Shown here piece after piece: positions 38,238 to 50,319 of a DNA stretch of 64,000 nt. The notes under the pieces are model-generated. The model was not told the DNA's origin. It saw only the letters and a list, made by a program, of their open reading frames with translations, and made no database searches. Source of the stretch: Setaria digitata. Taxonomy: Eukaryota > Nematoda > Chromadorea > Rhabditida > Setariidae. The DNA lies in the NCBI GenBank assembly GCA_003640385.1, contig RCAB01000078.1, forward strand, positions 1 through 64,000, in the 5' to 3' direction. A program made the position numbers and the translations under genes. Numbering within the stretch: the first letter of the stretch is position 1; every line of letters starts with the position of its first letter.

Positions 38238-41200
38238 TATCATATACATTGTGTTTCTGGCATTTCAGTTTTATTGTATATTTTTCTCAAAGATAGTCCT
38301 TTATAAAATTTCCGAAAAAGTTATATTAGGAGCTGGGGAAGAGAGGAGTGAATTGTTTCGGTTTATTTCTTTTCTTGTTATTTTGAAATGAGATAACGGA
38401 GGACAGCAATGAAGAAAGTGTTCAGATGCTTCCTTTTCAAGTATTTCTGTTCTACCCAGGCTAAAAATATGCTAAGAAATTGTGGCGTCCATTGATGGCA
38501 CTTTTTTGTCGTATTCGTTTTTCTGATATACACTTTACAGGGTTTGTTAAAGGCACTGTATTTTAAGCATATAGTTGCATTGTAGTCTTTAGAGAAAATT
38601 GTTTTTCGGCAACATAGTACTTAGGGCTTCGCTTTTTGCGAACAAAATACATGAAATTTGCGATTCTGTATTATAAACAAAGATAAAATGTTTTGGTCAA
38701 ACGAAGCATTTGAGACTTTTTTCTGTATTTGCAGTTAACCAAAGTGGATAAGCAGTTGAAAATTGGTTAGATCTTTCGCCTAAGCGTAAAATCTCACAGT
38801 GTTTTCGCATACTTTGATAAGTTTTATAATTTACGCCATTTTTGGTAATTTGTTTCATTTTTCCGTCTCAACTTAATTCGTTTAGTTGGTGCATTCATCA
38901 CTTTTATCTTTCACCTCGTGAAATGTTTTCATCTAGTTTTGTTAGTATTTATAAAAGCTGATAGTCAATAGTTTAGTGCCCTTCTTTAGCGACTTATTAT
39001 ACTGAATGTTGTTTATTTCGAACCACATTTTTGCCTTTTCCATGTTGTCGTCATAGGGATAACCAGCTCCCTTGAAATTTTTAACTAACTATTTTGAACA
39101 ACTGTAGGACTGGATTGGATTAGTTTAAATTACGAGATCTAAAGTAAACTTGAAGCAAATCTATAAGTAAATAAGTCGAAGTAAGCTAATTACTTTTTTC
39201 TTTGCATACTGCTTTTTCTGTTGGTTTGATAAAATTGCTATGATTCTTAGTTTTTGTGTACCTGTCTTTTAGTTTTACTATTTTTCGATGAGAAATACAA
39301 CCTTAATTTTGTAGAATGCAGTGATCATTCTGATTGCATGTTTATTTTGGGATGTATTTCTTCAAATTTTAAGTTCATAATTTTATTTTTCGATTTGCTG
39401 AATGGGCAAGTAATAACTGTTTATAGTATTTACTCTTCTTTCAAGAAGTTTGAGTAAATTAACTTATTTCGGTGCAACGCAATGCGACATTCCTTCAACT
39501 AGAAAAGAACGTTAGCTAGAAATAATGCCACTCGTTGAAGCGTTCAGTTTTCTGTTATTTGCACGGTGTATTATATTGTAGTTTAAAATGTTTTATCACT
39601 ATTGTGATGTTAATTATACGCGACTATAAATAAGCTGTTTTCTGAGCTCTTATGTACCTTGTGGTAAATGGGACAATATGCTTATGCGAGATATGTCATA
39701 TAGAATTCCAGGCGTTCTGTCTGTCGCCTGTCAGGCTGAAGTGCTGGTTAAAAGTCCGATCGAAAACTTATCTTTCATTCCCTAGACGCTTTTTATCATT
39801 GAGATGGAGTTCTGACTGTTGAATTGGCCCAACACAGTTTTAAGGTGCACGTTACCGCAGCGTTCGTTGTTGGCTGTTTGCTGCCATTTCTCTTGTTCTG
39901 AGATTGTCTGGTTGTTGAATTGTCAATCTGGATAGATACGAGATCCCAGAGAGTTCCTGTGGTCATGTCCGGTGAGAGATTTTGCAGGATTTTTGGCCAA
40001 CGCATTTAGTTAGGCATCTAATGTTTATTCTTGGTGACAGATTCCTGAGATTCCTTTAGATAAGTTCACTCAGTATTTGGTGAAGGGCAGAACTTAAAGA
40101 TGGCAGCAGATATTTCATCCATAGTGAGCCTTCAGGAGTACTGAGAAACTTTCTTCGCTATTCAAAATAACATTTTGAAGCACTCGAAGTTATAGTAAAT
40201 ATTGAAGGAATGGAACATAATTTTCCTTTTTTTCTTTCATTCATTTTGAAAATTTATTGATCTCATCAGTTAGTATTTGGCAAGAGGGATAAATACTTTT
40301 GAAATTATCCACTCATCGATGCTGGGATGTTGCTTGCTTGCTTTTACTACTAATACTACTTTTGCTTATTACTTGGTAAGAGGAGGGGAACGGGGCAGAG
40401 GAAAGTTGAAAAAGGAAGGTTGAAGCTTTGAATTTCATTACGAGATGGGCGGTATCATATATTTAGTCTCAAGCAATTGCAGTAGCATGGAAAGCAGCAA
40501 GGAAGTGGAATATCTTTTATTTGCAAGGAGAAGGAAGGGCCAAAATGAGGCCCAAAGGCTTTAGAAAAGCTTAGGGTCCAGGATGTGAAAAGTATTGGTC
40601 GACAAACTGCTACTTTTTGGCCCATCTCAAAAATATCTCATTTTATTGATACTACTGCTTCTACAACTGTTTTGCTGCTAACCCTTGTTATCTTGTCATT
40701 ATCTTTATTTTCATTAAGGTTGTTGTAGCATCGCTATCGTTAATACTATTATCAGTAAATTTTCTTTCTCATCGAACCATTCGTTATTTCGATTGTCCTT
40801 TCCTAATATTTCGTTTTTATCAGCTGTTCTAATTTTCCCAAGTTATTCTATCATCTCTTCTAAGCTAATGATATTAGTCCTAAATTAATAATTCAATGAA
40901 AGCATACTTACAAACTAAACTATCCCCATGTTAAAGAAGTTGATCTATCCTGTACTTTAGGATGCAGAAGTTCGAATCTTTTCAGCATTGCAGTGGTAAA
41001 AAATTTCGAATTACCCTAAAAGTAATGAAATTTTGTCTTTTTATAAACAAAATTTTCCAGTATATTTAGATGCATTTCAAGTTTCTAACCAACACATCCT
41101 GTTTCTGACCAACAAGACTTTTTATGTCAGGTACAGTAGTTTTTTATTTTAATTTATTGAGAAAAGGGAGTGGACAGTGGAATATTGAAATGACAAGCAA

Positions 41201-43065
41201 TTACTAGGTTTATCACTTTTATCTCAAATAACTGGACTGGAAATAATTATTGGATATGTTCGGTTATTTTCCCTATCCCGACATGCATTTCAGTTTCTGA
41301 TCATTTCAAATTTGTTTCCGGCAAAAAAAAAACGACTATTCATTAAAAAGATTCGTTTTCAAAAATTTGTTGAATGGAGAAATTAGAGCAAAGAAATGGC
41401 TCAATGCATTTTTTTTCCTTTTTGCTTAGGATAGAGAAAGAATATAATAGCAGTTCGGTGCAACTCGGAATGTTCGATTTTTTGGTGAAAGTACGAACAA
41501 AAAATAGTAATTGATACCTTCGAAAGGAGGGTTGAATTAATATACGGATATATTTGTTTCCTTCTGATTCTCTTCTATTTCTAATGCAGAGAACTATGCA
41601 AAATAAAAAAATGAAAAAGGTTCTTTAATCTTTTTTGCTTTTTTTTTAAAAAAAAGAATAGTTAAAAGTTCAATTCTTAACCTTTCTTCCTAACCAGTCA
41701 TTTAGTTCTTTTACCATTTTTGTGTAAAATAATTAGTCATAATTTTTTTTTTTGACTTAACCTTAGTTTATATAGTTGCAAGAAAAAAGAAATCCCTTGA
41801 CGACAACAAAATGGTCAATCTTTAGAGCAAAAAGTTTTGTTTTATTCCTTAGTTAGTGGGAGTTCAAAATTTTCGTCTTCTTATACTGCTTTCTTTTTTC
41901 TTGGACTTTCATTTACTGGCATGTTAATCGATTTTGACAATTCTATTTGCATATAAATGGCTTTCATGCTATCAAATATAAATATGTTATTTAACTATAT
42001 TGTCATCTTTTTACATATGAACCACTTTGATTTTTTCGCAAATATATCTTTAAAATTTGAAAACTGTTCTTTACACAAGCACAGACAAAATGCGAATACA
42101 ATTAATGTTCCATGTGTTCTTACTCCAAAAATATATTTTGTACATACTTGCTCTTGAGTCGTAGCATAAATTTTTAATTGTTTATGATTTCTGGAGTTGA
42201 CAGTGAAGCGAAAAGTAAAGTTCATTCCACGCGCAGTAAAAGGCATCTTTTTGCTTCGTAAAAGCCTTTGAAAGAGTAGGAAACTTTTTACTATTTATTC
42301 GCCGCTATACACTCTTTTTTTTCGCTCAATTTGCCATATTTTCCATTAAAAATTAAAGCAGTAAAAATATTCGCTCTGCAGTAACCTACCAGTACCCTCC
42401 CATACACTGTCGAATTTATGTGAATGAATTAAAACGATCTGCAAAAAGCGATGGTGAAGTTTCTTAACTTTTGATTCAGATTTTCTTGAGACGATTTGCA
42501 AATGAAGTAATCCATGAACTTGGTGTATTACTCTAAAAGATGTGCTATTAATTGGGTTGCTTCTTTTATAGAAGTTGAAGTTAATGCTTAAAGTCCGTTC
42601 AGCATTCATTGTTATTTTATCAGTACTCCTTAACGAGAATAAGATAAAGGAAACTTATAAATACATATTATACGTATAAAATATATGAGGATAAATTTAC
42701 AGCGATTTTGACAGAGTAGTTTTAGATTTTTGAAATTACTAACTCAAAGAATCAAAAAATTCTCTTAAAGGTATTATATGTCAGTCATTAGTATCACTAA
42801 TATGTCATCAGTATCATCAATGCATCGTTTCGACGCGTAATTGAGAGAAAAATGTTCTCAAGTCCATTCTTTTCCCGTTTTTTCAGGACTTTTTTCTTTT
42901 TAAATCAAAACTAAATCACTAGTGGCGTGTTTTGCCCTCTAATTACTTCCGCAACAGCAAATTGTGTGTTATTGTTGCCAACTGATAATATTATTATATT
43001 ATTATCAGTTGATAGCATCTATTTGGATATTTCTGTTCTCGATAAATATTTCATATGCTAATAAT
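38238..43065. other. 4.8-kb spacer between AP3D1 and the BTB gene
   Basis: Includes the AP-3 delta 3' untranslated region. A higher-GC island at about 39700-40120 is open in several frames (69-codon minus-strand ORF 39796-40005; plus-strand runs of about 32 codons), but no frame has splice support. Another G/A-rich stretch lies at 40380-40620. No RNA gene could be confirmed (a tRNA-like arm near 40955-41000 was rejected). Confidence 0.4.
42979..43011. repeat. Perfect 12-bp inverted repeat, 9-nt loop
   Basis: 42979-42990 pairs perfectly with 43000-43011. The right arm abuts a GTTGATAG that ends at 43015 and could be a 3' splice or leader acceptor about 50 nt before the BTB start codon, so the stem could cover that site in the RNA. 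Confidence 0.7.
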
Positions 43066-46000
43066 ATGATCGATAACGACGACTGCGAATTTTTCAATTC
43101 ACAGCCATCTTCATCTCGACTAACAGTCGTCAATTATCCTTCATCACCGTCTGAGAAGGTATGGTTTGTCGAAAAGTGATTTCTTTTTTACATGTAGTCG
43201 ACAGCTTTGAAAGTTTGGAGAAAAGCCCTACACACAAATGTTTTGTTTTACATAAGTTAACATAAGACAAGTCTGATTTATGTGATAATTATCTTTCAAC
43301 TCATTTAATCTTCGCCTTCGTCTGTCTATTCGACACCTAATAAATCATTCACACAACTATTCACTTTGCGGTACGGTATACCACTACTTTCAGAGTTGAT
43401 GCTCGTCAGCTAACCTGAATCATGTGTGTTGATGGTTACTTAATGAGTGATGGCTAATACTAATGAGCTACTGATGAGCTAAAGTGATATTTATATCCTC
43501 GGAAAGATTCGTGTATTTATGAATTTAGCTCGACGTTTACTAGTAATGCACTAAAAAATCCATCAGTTATTCGTCACTTCTGGGAATTGGTTTTGGGATT
43601 AGAATATTTCGTTTATCCTTTTTCTTTCCCATCCACTGGGACAGGAAGATATTGGAGAGAAATAAAGGGGAAAAGTAAACGGAGGAGCGGAGGTGATATA
43701 TGGCTTTCATTTCGAGCTATTTTTCCTCCTCATTTACAGAGTTACTTTTAACTCAACCCTTTATTTAAGATTAAATTTATTGTGGTTTTTTTTTTTGTTT
43801 TAAGGAAATCATTTCGATTTTTTATTATGAACTAATTTTCATAAACATATGAATTTAAATAACTTTCGAATTAATTTCTAGGTTTGCTGATTTGGTGCTG
43901 GAATAAGTTATAGAGATTTGATTAAGACATATCACCAAGTTTCATGACAGGTATTTGAAATAATATCTGAAGAATGGGAGCCACATGATTGATAAACATG
44001 AATTTCTCTCTTTGAATGCTTCCACGACTGCATGATGAAAGCTTTCTCTGTCTATTTTCATCTCATTCAGTTGAAAGCTTTTAAAGCTTATGTTATCAAG
44101 CATTTACAACTTCATGTCCATTTATGAATAAACAACCGAAGGAATAATACACTCGAGGTAGTAATTAAATTTGGGAATGATAGGTTTATGTTCCATTATG
44201 TTATCCTTTAATTGAATTTCTTTTTCTGATCGTTACATTTCAGCAAACCGATTGATGCATGTAACTTTTTCCAATTCCATTTCCGATTTTTACATCTTAA
44301 ATTAGACAAGACATCTACGAAAGTTCGTTTTTCCATCTTTTCTCATTAATATTAATATCATTTTAACAAAATTTAGCTACAAGAAATTTATCATTGCTTC
44401 ACTACTTACTTGACATCGATAATAATCATCATTATATCATATCCTTTCTCTTCGGAATCAAAATTACTCTCAATGAAGTCCTCAGCAAAGCATTCAATTT
44501 CAAAAATGAAAATAACTACCTCTCCGTCTTAAAACGTAAAAGAAAAAATGTGCCATTCAGTTAGCTAAAAACAAATCACTACTGCTACTTTCATTGCTTT
44601 GCATTAAAAACGAGAAAGAAAGAGAAAATTCATATTCTTTTACTATTTCGACATGTTCATAGAACATTCTGTCTTATTCCTGTCATCTTACTTATTGACG
44701 AAGTGTCCCCATGTCTATCTACAGAGATGTTCGTTTTCGTTCTCTCTTGGCTATCTCATTTCTGTCTTTTAATCGACAACATTTTTTCTGGTCGAATAAG
44801 ACATAAGCTCATTGTATTAATATGTAGAAAAGTCAGCAACAAATGCAAGAATAAAGTATGGTTTTGAGTATTTATTATGCTTTCTTTCTTACCATAAACC
44901 TTGCTAGGCCTTTATTCAGGCTTCCTAGCGTAATCAATGTAGTTGGCATGCTCCATAAGAAGAAGCCAAGGATTACGGGCCTTATTTAAAAGTTATGATC
45001 GAATGCAGAAACAATCATTCCTCATCTGTTCTACAGAATGCAATGGAAAAGTACGGAACAGCGGGAGCAAATTCTGTCGAGGTGGTCATCGACTTTACAC
45101 GACCGGATGGTCAGCGTACTCGACCACTTTTAGTGGACGGAAAGCGATTGTATGTGGACGAGCACTACATCTCTGTTTGGTCACCTGTTCTACGGTTAGT
45201 TGAAAGTTTTGGAGAGAACTTTTCATTTAACGTAATGTTGGCACTGCTGTTAATGAAATTATTGTTTTTTCTGTTAATTAACGATGACAGAAAGAATTGG
45301 TATCCTAAAATCAGAAAGATGAAAGTAGACGGTCTTATAAATTAATGATGAAGTGGAATAGAAATAGAGGCAAAATTGAGTCGAATCTGAAGTTAAAATG
45401 TGTGTGAATTCTTCTTTTGACGAAATAAATAATTCTTATGTCCAAAAAACTTTGCTCCTCTGAGATTGTTTCAATCTTTCCAAGAATTTCTGCAGGAAGT
45501 GGATGGAATAATTATGTCAACTTTTAGAAAGTCTAAAATTATTAAGAAGCATAAATATTAGTTATCAATAGGTCATTTAGATGGAATAATTTCCAGAGCT
45601 TGGTGTGTCGAATGTCCTGATCGTGAACTGATCCTTGCCAATGTCCAGTATGATCACGTGCTTGAAATGCTTCATTGCATCCATCCAACTTATAAAGAAG
45701 TTGATGATCAATCTGTACATATTCTATTACCACTTGCTTTCGACTATCAGGCAGTGTTTTTAAACGCCAACTTATTTCTTCTTTTAGTAATGATGCAAGG
45801 AGGAAATGGAAAGTTATGTTGAAGGATTTAAGAAAGCCTTGTCAGAAGGCAGATAATCGTATTAGTCCCAGTTAGAAATTTTATCACTGATAATGCTTTA
45901 TCATTTTTTTTTTCTTTTGGTAGGATTGTATGCATTTATCAATTGGTACTTCTAAATTTTAAATAGCTTTAGATGGATGGTCTTTTGCATCGTTGTGAAT

Positions 46001-49000
46001 GTTTTCTCGTGCAACATAAATTGCCTTTTTTGGAAAAAGTTTGGTTGGCTGATAGGTAAATTTCTTTTTTGAGCTGTCAGCAATTATTTAGTTTGTATAA
46101 ACAATTGATAATTTTCCTTCTTATTCCTTTTTAAGTGAGCCAAGTAATTTAATAGCCAATAGCATTCACATGTTTGCTCAAATTTCTCATCTAATTTATT
46201 TCTTTCATTATTTGACTGCAGTTAGAAGTGTCAGTTTCAGATATAAATTAAATCGTTTATTAGTATTATGCTTGCGGGAAATGAGGCCCAATTCAAAAAT
46301 TGATCTCACGGGTAGCCGTTATTACGGTCTGAGTGATCGTGTCAAAGTACTGTTACTAGAAAGGCTGCATGGCTCTTCAGCACCTGAGGTTCAAGAAATT
46401 TTGTAAATTCGAAATTTTTGACATATAAAAAATTTTAATTTTTAAAATAATGGTGAAAAAGAGCGCTATGATTGTAATTCATCAATTGCAGTAGTGTTGC
46501 CGTACTTCGAAAAAATAATAAAGCGGTAAATTAAACTGATTTAACAGGAGATGTTGGAGCAGCCTACTGATTTGGAACAGTTTCATCGTTTAACAGAGTT
46601 GAATTTTACAATGATTCGTACTAAAACGGGTCGTGGTTATTACGTCAATCCATATTATATCGCTGCGTGGTCAAATGTTTTTTTGGTAAAATAAGATTAA
46701 ATTTCTGCAACTATTGATGGAAAAAGAACTGATAATATTTGTTTACTTTTCATGAACATCATTTTAAACCTAATCCTGTACCAAATTGCCGGTCAGACTT
46801 TTGGAGTGGCAGTTTAACTGTTTATTTTTCTCTTATTTAAAACTTATAAATGCAAAAATTTGGATATATTGTTGATATCAAGGAGCGCATAACTTCAATC
46901 AAAAGTATGGAGGAAGTATTTTGCCCGTGCACCCATGAAGAATTGAAGGCATTTCTGATGGCAGTTTATCCTCCACAACTCAGGATAACAGGTTCATGAT
47001 GCATAATTCAATGTTTGAGTAATTAAACTATTAAATTTTAGTCTTATATTTGCAAAATTTATCACAGCTGCTGGAAAAAATCTCACGCTGCCCTCACCCC
47101 ATAATGAAATGAGTGAGTGCAGTGAAATTTTTGCTTGATTCGAATAATTTCTCAGTTTAAAATTTGCAGTGATCTTAATAGATCAAATTAGTTTCTTGAA
47201 TTTCAGAAGCCAATATAGGACCAGTACTGATAGCAGCATGTAAAATGGATTCATCAGGTTTGCTGAGGAAGTGTGCCATGTTGCTACTTGCTCCTCATAC
47301 TCAAGTCAGCAAAATTATGCCAGTTTTTTTCTTTTTTCTTATTGAAATACTTTAATAATGATGAGGAATTTATGGTGGAATTTTAGATGACGTGAAATTT
47401 TAAAATATTCTCGTTCAATACGTAATTAAAAGTGCTAATCGATATTTAAAAATTCTGGTGCTCCAACTGCTTTTGAGCTTGAAATTTAAGACAGTTGCAC
47501 TTCATTAAAATAATAACCTGTTGCAGTGATGTAAATTGACATAATGCTTAGAATTCTTTTTAAACTACATGGCTCAAAAGTGTTTTATTGCTTTTTTTCG
47601 GTTGGTAACTTTGAAATTTAATATCTGAAGAAAATCATTTTGGTCCAGCTCTCGGTATTTGTGAGGTTATCTTTGCTGGACCGGTGTTTCCTGCATCAGT
47701 TACTCGATCCTTGCCTTCAGATGCTTCATCGACCTGAACATTTGCTTGAAATGACTCAGCAACAAACATGTTAGCATTTTTCGGGCTTGACTTTTCCAGC
47801 AACAAATTCCGGCGACCATTTGGATTCAGATATTCTCTGAAAGATTTTATATTTATTTTCATCAAACTTTTGTGAAAAGTTTATTTTTTGTAAAGATGAA
47901 TGCCTATCAGTTCGAGCTCGCGCTGCAATGCTTGATCGCTTAACGATGTTGTTAAAGAATCCAGGACTAAAATTACACACCTGCCAAAGGTATGTTATAG
48001 TTACATAATTTAAAATTTAAATCATTTCCAAATTCAGCTTTAAATATAAATGTGTTGTTCTACCCCTACTTCACTGTACTAGATTTTATACAGACAATTG
48101 TCGGTTTAATAAGTTTAAGCACCGAGCATTTCAATTGTTAGCACTATCGTCATTACATTAAAAAGAATTGTTTTGAAAAAAGTAAAACGATTTCTTTCAA
48201 AAAAGTATTATTCCATTGTTACACCATTCAAATTATTGTGATCAGTCTTATGATTATCCCTACCTCTGCTGATACTTTCATGACTATAAATGAATAAGGT
48301 AAATATTCTTTATTGAATTTTCTGAAGAATTGAGTGCAAGCAGATAAATTGGTGACATGCATGAAATTAATTTTATTAAAGAAGAACTTTGAAATGATTT
48401 ATTATTCAGCCAAATAAGCATTAATCTTTTGGTAGTTCTCATAAATCCCAAATGCCTCATATTTAATTTTTCAGTTTGCTTTTTCGACTAATTTCTTGTT
48501 GTTCTCTGAGAACCATTAATTATTCCAATCAGTCCATATTCTTTGTACGAATGCAATTGACTAAATGCAAATCATTTTTTAACAAATCAAAAAACGAAAG
48601 CACAAAAAATTATTGCTGGAAACTTTTCCATGCATTCATTGCAAATTTTAGCGATGAATTTCGAATGCAAACATGTTGTCCGTTGTTATAACTAGTAGCT
48701 AACAAATCATTAGCTTAAGCAGATGAATTAACGATTGCTGTAAAATCACGGGCTTCTTTGAAGCTATCCGCTCGCATATGCTGAATTAGATGAAAGTTTT
48801 AGAAGTGTAAAAATTTTGAGGTAAGGGTCACCGGGGATGAGAGTTTTGTGCCTATCGAAAATTAACCAAAAGAACATATTTTGGCTGAAACTTTTTTGAA
48901 GCAAATATAAATGGTAAATAATACCCTTGTTTTCAGCGTGGATATTTCTGTTGCAAAGCAGTCAATTTTTTATCACGATCTTTACTAAATTTCTAAAATC

Positions 49001-49165
49001 TTAAAATTTGTATGAATGAAAGTTTTCAGGTGTAAACAATTGAGTGGATGTGCACAAGTCACATGGATGTGCCCTCACTGCAATACATATTCCAGTGATG
49101 CATCTCTACCCAAGAAAGCAACTACTGGTGGAATTCCCGGTGGTAGCTCAGGTATCAAGAGGTGA
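43066..49165 (+). CDS. Tandem BTB/POZ protein with CxxC-CxxC tail, 12 exons, 459 aa
   Basis: BTB domains mediate dimerisation and often recruit cullin-3 ubiquitin ligases; the role here is inferred from family only. Exons: 43066-43158, 45037-45194, 45597-45753, 45973-46055, 46241-46388, 46548-46685, 46883-46991, 47068-47112, 47207-47304, 47649-47769, 47896-47989, 49030-49165. All phases agree; total 460 codons. BTB1 (about residues 60-215) has DGKRLYVDEHYISVWSPVLR, then DHVLEMLHCIHPTYKEVDD and RCECFLVQHKLPFLEKVWLA. BTB2 (about 230-385) has GRGYYVNPYYIAAWSNVFL, FLMAVYPPQLRIT and LLDRCFLHQLLD. The tail holds CQRC and CPHC, 12 residues apart, which may bind zinc. The donor at 46389 lies 18 nt before an in-frame TAA (46404); if it is not used, a one-BTB protein of 218 aa results. 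The exon 1 choice, the 46883 and 47896 acceptors and the 49165 stop are the weaker points. Confidence 0.75.
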
Positions 49166-50319
49166 CATTATTACATTCGTGACACCAGTTTATTCCCGTT
49201 TGTTTTTCACTGCTTCTTTGGAATTCTTGAATTTTTTTCTTTCTGCTTCTGGAAAAAACACTTGATGGAAGATTAAAAAAAGACGTCAGAAGCAACAAAT
49301 TGATAATATTTTCATGTTTGAATTGTCAGGACTCAGGTAGAACTATCGCTAAGCTTATTACCACAGATATAATTAATTTGTAAAAGTGTTGATAAAGATT
49401 CCTTTGGGAAATGGTTCACTTCATTTTTGCTCACAAGAATTCCTTATTTACAAGATTAAAAGAGATTTCTATGAATAAAATGTCATTTTGTAATGAGCTG
49501 AATAATTTGCTTGATGCTTTTATATTTTCTAAATAAAACAAGTGTCTAAATAAAACAACATTCCGAACCTTTTATGCAGAAGGTATTTTGGCAATAAAAA
49601 CAACTGGAGTGAAAAACGTTAAAAATATATGGTTACAAAAGTAAAGGTAACAAGAATCTTCGATGTTAAATTCTTTTCAGCAAAATGAGATGCTACATTT
49701 CTTCTTTTTTCTGGACAGTAATTAATTAACTGTTAGATTTTCCGTCGTTAAAATTGATATCATTATTATTACCGTAAAATTACATAACATAGGCATATCT
49801 TTTAAAAGAATATCAATATTATCATCTTTTGAATCAAAAGTTTTAAAAAGAGTGATTGTAGGAAAATAATGACATCGACTAATACATTGCTGAAATTAAT
49901 TTGTTAATGGAGATTAACTAATCACGCCACCGAAAGCAAATTATATAAAGGAATTTGCATGCATTACTATAACTAATCAATTGATTTCGCACTTAAACTT
50001 TCTATTATTATAAAAATTTGAAAAAAAGCTTTTGTTTTCGTAGCTAAATTTAAAAAAAAATTAGATATATAATATAGTATTAAGTTTAAAGATTGCATGG
50101 GAATCATAAAGGTTGCGACGTAATGCGTCAGTTTCAGTTAATGCATTATTTTAGAATTTAACTGAGTTGACGTAACGTGAGGAAAAAATGCCGTATTAAA
50201 GTCCACTTATGCTTACTATTTGAAGGTAATGTATTCTATATGCTAAAATACTACCAACATCCTTATCTCCTTAGATTAAGCATTTCACTAAAATTCAAAA
50301 GATGTAAAATTAAATTATT
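49166..50319. other. Convergent spacer between BTB and patched-related genes
   Basis: 3' ends of the plus-strand BTB gene and the minus-strand patched-related gene face each other. AATAAA strings occur at several points. No exon was supported. Confidence 0.5.

Noticed and set aside
40950..41000. tRNA-like segment with GTTCGAATC box and a 5-bp anticodon-like stem
   Set aside because: No matching acceptor stem 5' half and no A box were found, the variable region is too short, and position 37 would be a pyrimidine.
47635..47865. 76-codon minus-strand ORF with protein-like composition
   Set aside because: It is antisense to a BTB-gene exon (47649-47769) that has matching splice sites, phases and domain content; no minus-strand partner exons were found.
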